Source: Capitulum mitella (taxonomy: Eukaryota > Arthropoda > Thecostraca > Pollicipedomorpha > Pollicipedidae). Taken from it: 64,000 nucleotides of DNA. Shown here in pieces: positions 59,660 through 64,000 of this stretch (position 1 is its first letter; each line of letters starts with the position of its first letter). The DNA is taken from contig CP099839.1 of the NCBI GenBank assembly GCA_030062745.1, positions 23,177,324 to 23,241,323 of the forward strand. Direction: 5' to 3'. A program made the translations under genes and the position numbers. The notes under the pieces were generated by a model. That model was not told the origin of the DNA. It saw only the letters and a list, made by a program, of their open reading frames with translations, and did not search any database.

Positions 59660-60245
59660 AAAGTTGTGATTTCTTGACTACCGGAAAAAATGTGCCAGAA
59701 TTACAAATATACTACTGGATCTTTTTAACCTTTCATCAAAGTTCTCGACACGATGGCCTCTTTTTAATGCAAAAAATGGGCGCTGTTCACAAAAACAACG
59801 AAAAACATCAATCCATGGAAATGAGGTCCTTGACGTCACCTAGCGGATATGCTCCATCCATATTGGGTGACGGGGTGCGTGATTGGTTTTCGTGCAGGTT
59901 ACTGACCACAGTGTTTCCTCTTGATGTGGTTCAATCAGTGGCTCGAAAAGAACAATGCAAACTTTTACGACACGATTGACTGTATTCCGTTTTTCAACCC
60001 TGTTTTTCCGCGTTTGCAGAACAGAAAAGTGTTGCCGATAAAAGCAGTACCCAATGTCCCATTGTGGATTACACATACCTGGGTTGGGAATTTCCTCTCT
60101 TCTTCACTGATATCAGCGATCGCGCTGAACACCATTCTTATGAGCAGCGAGAATATGAACCATTTGTCGGAAGGCTCATCTATCGTTTGTCTTTTACTGG
60201 TGATCCCACAGTTTCCAGTAACAATGTAAACCACTGGGAGCCAAA
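59660..60245. other. No gene recognised
   Basis: Overlapping open frames of 72-104 codons on both strands between 59921 and 60282, without recognised domain; the plus frame ends next to the duplicated donor unit below. Confidence 0.35.
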
Positions 60246-60510
60246 GATTGAGAGCAATATTTTTCCAAATAAACTTCACTAGGTAAGTACCTCCGAGCTT
60301 TCACTCGTTGCTATGGCGTCCCTGAGTTTCCTAGAAGCATTTGTGGCAACTTGAAGTAGATTTGGGATTATTAACCTACAGATAACATGCCGATTGGGAG
60401 CAAGATTTCTACAAATAAACTTCACTAGGTAAGTACCTTCAAGCTTCCGCTGGTTGCTATGGCGTCCCCGAATTCCTTAGAAACATTTGTGGTAACCTGA
60501 AGTAGACTAA
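60246..60510. repeat. Duplicated unit containing a splice-donor motif
   Basis: Two copies 146 bp apart share AATAAACTTCACTAGGTAAG, GTTGCTATGGCGTCCC and CATTTGTGG. Each has a consensus donor ACTAG|GTAAGT on the plus strand. This may be a duplicated exon end or simply a tandem duplication. Confidence 0.6.
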
Positions 60511-60514
60511 ATAA

Positions 60515-61495
60515 TTAGATAAATCTACGTGTTAATAATTTTGAAATAACGTTGCGGGTTTCATACTAGCCTTAACATTGAGCAGCTCTGAGACATTCCG
60601 CTGGCTGCCAAGATTGTTGATCACGGAGGCATAATACAAGAGGTACCTGTGAACGGCATTCAAGTAGGTAAGGAAACATTCATACCTCCAGTTCTGGTTT
60701 TCAGCGATCGTATGCTGTGTTCGCTCACAGTGATTGTTTATTCCTTCTGAATAGTTCCCTTTTAAGCGGAAACCGCAACGAAAATGAGACCCAACAATCA
60801 CCTATTGGCTTCCTCACAAAGACCTCAAAGTTCGGAGAGCGACGTCCTTGCCGTCGCTTCAGTCGCCGATTGGCAGGGAGTCTCCAGTCCAAGTATATAT
60901 CATCCATGGTCCCACCATTCGTCTTTTTTGAACTTTGAAACACATGCAGTTTGGCCCACGCTAAGCGTCAATTCAAATAAGTAAGTGCTGCAAAAGAGCA
61001 GGCATGGCCTTCGTTTTCGTTCTCTTCATTCTACAGTTTTCGCTGCAGCAACACTTCATAAAAACATGCCGGCGTTTTGTTGTGCTGTCCCTATTGGCTC
61101 CATTAGTATGCTAACACGAATGTGTTCTAAGGAAAGTTGAGTAAAACTTTCAATGCGTTCTTCAAGGAACTATTTGAGAATTTCAAACAACTCTAGAAAT
61201 GATGAAACAAGGAGCTGTGCCGAACCAATGCCCTGTTCGGCTAACAGTCACACACAAAAAATGCTCAAAAGGGTGCTTCAAACTAGCAAAACTATTGCGC
61301 AAAGCCTGCGTGTTCTCAGTATCCATAAACAAACACGATTTATTCAGCAATGCGTACTACGAAATAATGGCGAATATATCTCATAGCCAATGACGTAATT
61401 CAATTCAATTGCCGCCGACGCGGATGTTTGACCTTAAACACCCACAAATACCCGTTTTCTTCTCTGGCCACTAAACAAATACACAGCGCCATCAG
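60515..61495. other. No gene recognised
   Basis: Only short frames; nothing structured was noticed. Confidence 0.4.
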
Positions 61496-61608
61496 CAGTG
61501 CCCACACCTCCTGCAAGCGTTCGATCTCTGTCCGTCGGCGGCTGTCGCTGCAGCCGCCGGTCGGACAGCCCCCACACCGCGGGGGCGGCGGCGGCCGGCC
61601 GCACTCAC

Positions 61609-61629
61609 CAGTGCCGTGCACAGCTGCAT
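61609..61629 (-). CDS. Secreted Ala/Pro/Glu-rich repeat protein, exon 1 coding part (residues 1-7)
   Basis: Minus strand ATG at 61629 with a good context (CCCATCATGC) reads MQLCTAL and reaches a consensus donor CTG|GTGAGT at 61608, phase 0. Joined to exon 2 it completes a textbook signal peptide, MQLCTALVLLAAAAHA, then FPVEES. It lies in a CpG-rich block (61500-61790), as expected for a promoter-proximal exon. The join is inferred from phase, hydrophobicity and orientation across a 12.6 kb intron; a different first exon cannot be excluded. An upstream ATG near 61825 would overlap out of frame, so transcription may begin below it. Confidence 0.6.
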
Positions 61630-61913
61630 GATGGGCGCGTCCGTGCCGGTGCGGCGCCGGGAACGGTCTGGTACCGGCCGCCGCACCGGCCCGCCCAGGA
61701 CTCTGACGGGTGGTCCAGTCCGGCCCGGCCAGGAGAGAGGAGAAGGCAGGCGCCGCTGCTGACCTCGGCAGCGCCACTGGACAGGCGGTTCGGCGACACA
61801 GGCGGGGTTTGGGTTCTCCGCATCGACAGATCAGGGATCAACGGGACCCCTGTCTCTCGTGATGTGATGAATGCCTCCAAAGGTCTGTGGGTTTTGCGGT
61901 AGAACTTCGGGTG

Positions 61914-61919
61914 TATATA
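61914..61919 (-). promoter_or_regulatory. Possible TATA box of the Ala/Pro/Glu-rich gene
   Basis: CTCTATATAC on the minus strand, about 290 bp before the exon 1 ATG. It would give a leader of roughly 255 nt with upstream ATGs; a TATA-less start closer to the ATG inside the CpG block is an alternative. Confidence 0.3.
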
Positions 61920-61929
61920 GAGTTCAACG

Positions 61930-64000
61930 TGCTTTTTTAACTTATGGCCACCACGAAAACGCCCTGTTAGGCGTCTACATCGGTCATTGAGATTCGGGAC
62001 CAGTTGTGGGTACATGAACCGCACGGACGGCGGTAACTAATGACGTATGAGATGGCAATGCAGAACCGGCTATGGAAATATGGGACAGGGATGCAGCAAC
62101 GTACGAGAACGCGTGTCACAATGGAGCAAGACCACCTGGAGACATAAGGGGAGATGGTACATGACCAGGTGGATAAACTTGGGTTGACAGGAAAGCATGA
62201 AGTAAAAATGGGACAGCGAAACAATTGGACACCAGAAAAAAATGAGGCATGTCAATATGGAACAGAGTGAAGTGCCAGCTTGAGGGAGGCACAACCATCT
62301 GGAGGAACATGGAACGGTGGGGCATGGTCACCTGGAACTATACCAGCAACGGCACGGGTCCAGCTGGAGACATATGAGACAAAGGTGTACGCCCAGCTAA
62401 AGGCGGGCGGTCCATTGTGGGAACGTGTTCAGCTGGAGATATACGGGGAGGTGGAACAGTTAGGACCAGCTTCTATGAAACTATGAACGTAGTTTTCTTG
62501 ATAACATGGCCCTGATTTGTGCTGCGTAGACCCAGCCAGGAACGTCGAATTTAAAACGTAAGATCTGACTTCCTTGGTTATTCTTACTTTGACTCTGACT
62601 TTGACAGCTTTCACTTTCACTTCCACACATCACTTTTACAGCTTTCGCCTATCACTGAGGATAGCAACCCAGCGGAAACCACCCCATGCATCTTTGTCGA
62701 CTTAAGCATTCCTGAATAAATCAGTGATGCATAAAATTCTGCATAACCCTGGCCGTTGATCTGGCTGGACGTGGCCCTGACCCTTGAAAACAGTTAACCG
62801 TCATAAAAGAATGCTTCTAAACTTTTTCGTGGTATTTGCACTAATGGGACTGACTGGAATCTTTCGATTTCCTTCCACCTCCTGTTAGTTGAGAAGCCAT
62901 CGCTCTTGTTTGGTGCCGTTAGAAATATTATTTGGGTCATTAAAAATGCGTCCATCCTTCCCTAAATTTGAGGAGCTTTCGACTGGTGTCACTTTTATTT
63001 CTCTAGCTCCCTCGGTTCGCGATATTATGAGGGTTCCCGAAGAACATCAAAGGGTAATCCATATTGTGGTTAGGCTGTGGTGAGGTCGTGGGCAGGTTTA
63101 TTGTGTTCGACTCAAGACCGAGACGTATTTGTAACAAAACTGTTCATGATTGACTTAATTTCCGTGCCATTCCCTTTACAGTGTTGCGACTGCCATATGA
63201 ATGATACATACATATGAAAAATACATATGAAGAGTCCAAGAGACACACATCGTTCGCCGGCTGCTTTACGTAATAAATCGTCAGAAGAAATCAGATCAGA
63301 AGCAAATACTGATTTGCAGTCTTACACCGCACTAAACGAGTTCTAACCACGGGGTGATGTGCCTATTTATACTGACAACTGATATTGATATTGTATCCAT
63401 TCATTTACTGATGTACTGAAACTCTTTTTTAGTGCAATATTCGAGGAATGCTTTTAATGCACAAAAAACGATATCCTAACTGATCGAAAAGTTCTAGAAT
63501 TGTGTTGTTATTCCAGTTCTGAAATCGTCAGTGCATAACCAGGCCAGTCTTCCTCTATTTTGCATGTGTTCGCACGGCTCAGGCTCATTTCAGCTGAAGC
63601 ACATTCAAACTCATTCGTTCGTCGGCCGTTCCTTCACGGCACCCGGCGTTGTCGTACCGTCCTTCTACAGACTCTGTTACAAGTATCAAAGCAAGCAAAC
63701 CACGCAATATCAACGTCAACGCGCCGTCCTGTAATCCAGGAGATATAACTCTTAAGGCGTCGAACATTGCCATATCGCTGACCAATCGGAAGACTTCTAT
63801 ATCCTGGTCGGAACACCGGGCGCACTTCCGCCTCCCCCCCTCCACCGCGCCCTACCCGGCTCATCGGCCTGCTGACGACGTGGCGTCCGTGACAATGAAA
63901 TTGATCTGGCTCGGGTCGAGGAACGTCTGCAGATGACGGTCCAGTTATTGGCTCGGGGCCAGACGTATACGGAGGCACGCTGGCACTTTCTTGGCCGCGT
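61930..64000. other. No gene recognised; degenerate repeat 62085-62470
   Basis: Around 62085-62470 imperfect units with (C/T)CAGCTGGAGA(C/T)ATA, GGAACA and GGTGG words recur irregularly and keep frames open. The last 400 bp become CpG-richer with overlapping frames on both strands, possibly the edge of another gene island beyond the window. No domain was recognised. Confidence 0.4.

Larger units (their letters stand above)
48984..61608 (-). other. Intron 1 of the Ala/Pro/Glu-rich gene (about 12.6 kb)
   Basis: Bounded by GTGAGT after 61609 and TTCCGCAG before 48983 (minus strand). It contains GC/CpG-rich blocks at 49545-49860, 51470-51850, 52690-53480 and 58555-58900, several minisatellites and some promoter-like motifs, listed separately. 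Other genes or alternative first exons may lie inside, but no domain was recognised. 49870-51470, 53820-54520, 56730-57530, 57560-58330 and 58980-59590 show nothing I can name. Confidence 0.5.

Overview
The window looks like nuclear DNA of an animal, most probably an arthropod. It has spliced genes with consensus GT/AG sites, TATA boxes, tRNA-derived SINE signatures, several DNA-transposon families and long microsatellites. One secreted-protein exon (1524-2144, minus) carries a motif I recall from arthropod proteins, although the species cannot be named from this sequence. Intergenic DNA is close to balanced in base composition. Blocks of 200-1800 bp that are very rich in G+C and CpG stand out sharply, and they coincide with exons or candidate promoters. 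Nothing bacterial or viral and no CRISPR array is visible. Most long open frames in the GC blocks are composition artefacts.

Layout. 0.4-2.2 kb: GC block with an exon of a secreted protein (minus). 9.5-10 kb: TATA promoter and non-coding first exon (minus) below a phased array of AGGTCA-like sites. 11.3-12.05 kb: large inverted repeat. 15.3-28 kb: repeat-rich tract with four copies of a ~1.2 kb TTAA-flanked element, one inserted inside an older copy and one inserted into a ~140-bp degenerate repeat array. 30.2-33.0 kb: 2.7 kb transposon with terminal inverted repeats and a broken transposon-type gene. 33.7-34.4 kb: duplicated MITE ends. 35.3-44.6 kb: two co-oriented, degenerate, probably transposon-derived genes. 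The first is a C2H2 zinc-finger gene shattered by frameshifts. The second is a PB1-like/SAMD3-like gene whose exon phases still match but which has an in-frame TAG; its introns hold a MITE and a MITE containing a SINE.

45.7-61.9 kb (minus) is the best host gene. It comprises exon 1 (61629-61609), exon 2 (48983-48866) and exon 3 (47370-45980). Splice phases agree at both junctions and give a 509-residue secreted, cysteine-free, Ala/Pro/Glu-rich protein that ends in about nine decapeptide repeats. Its first intron, about 12.6 kb, contains further GC blocks, minisatellites and candidate promoter elements. 61.9-64 kb has no recognised gene.

Together the window shows two host secreted-protein genes in GC islands embedded in DNA remodelled by cut-and-paste transposons. 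The most interesting points are the nested TTAA elements that carry nuclear-receptor-like half-sites, the two-gene transposon-derived locus with a 130-bp CT tract ahead of its last exon, and the reconstructed repeat-rich secreted protein.
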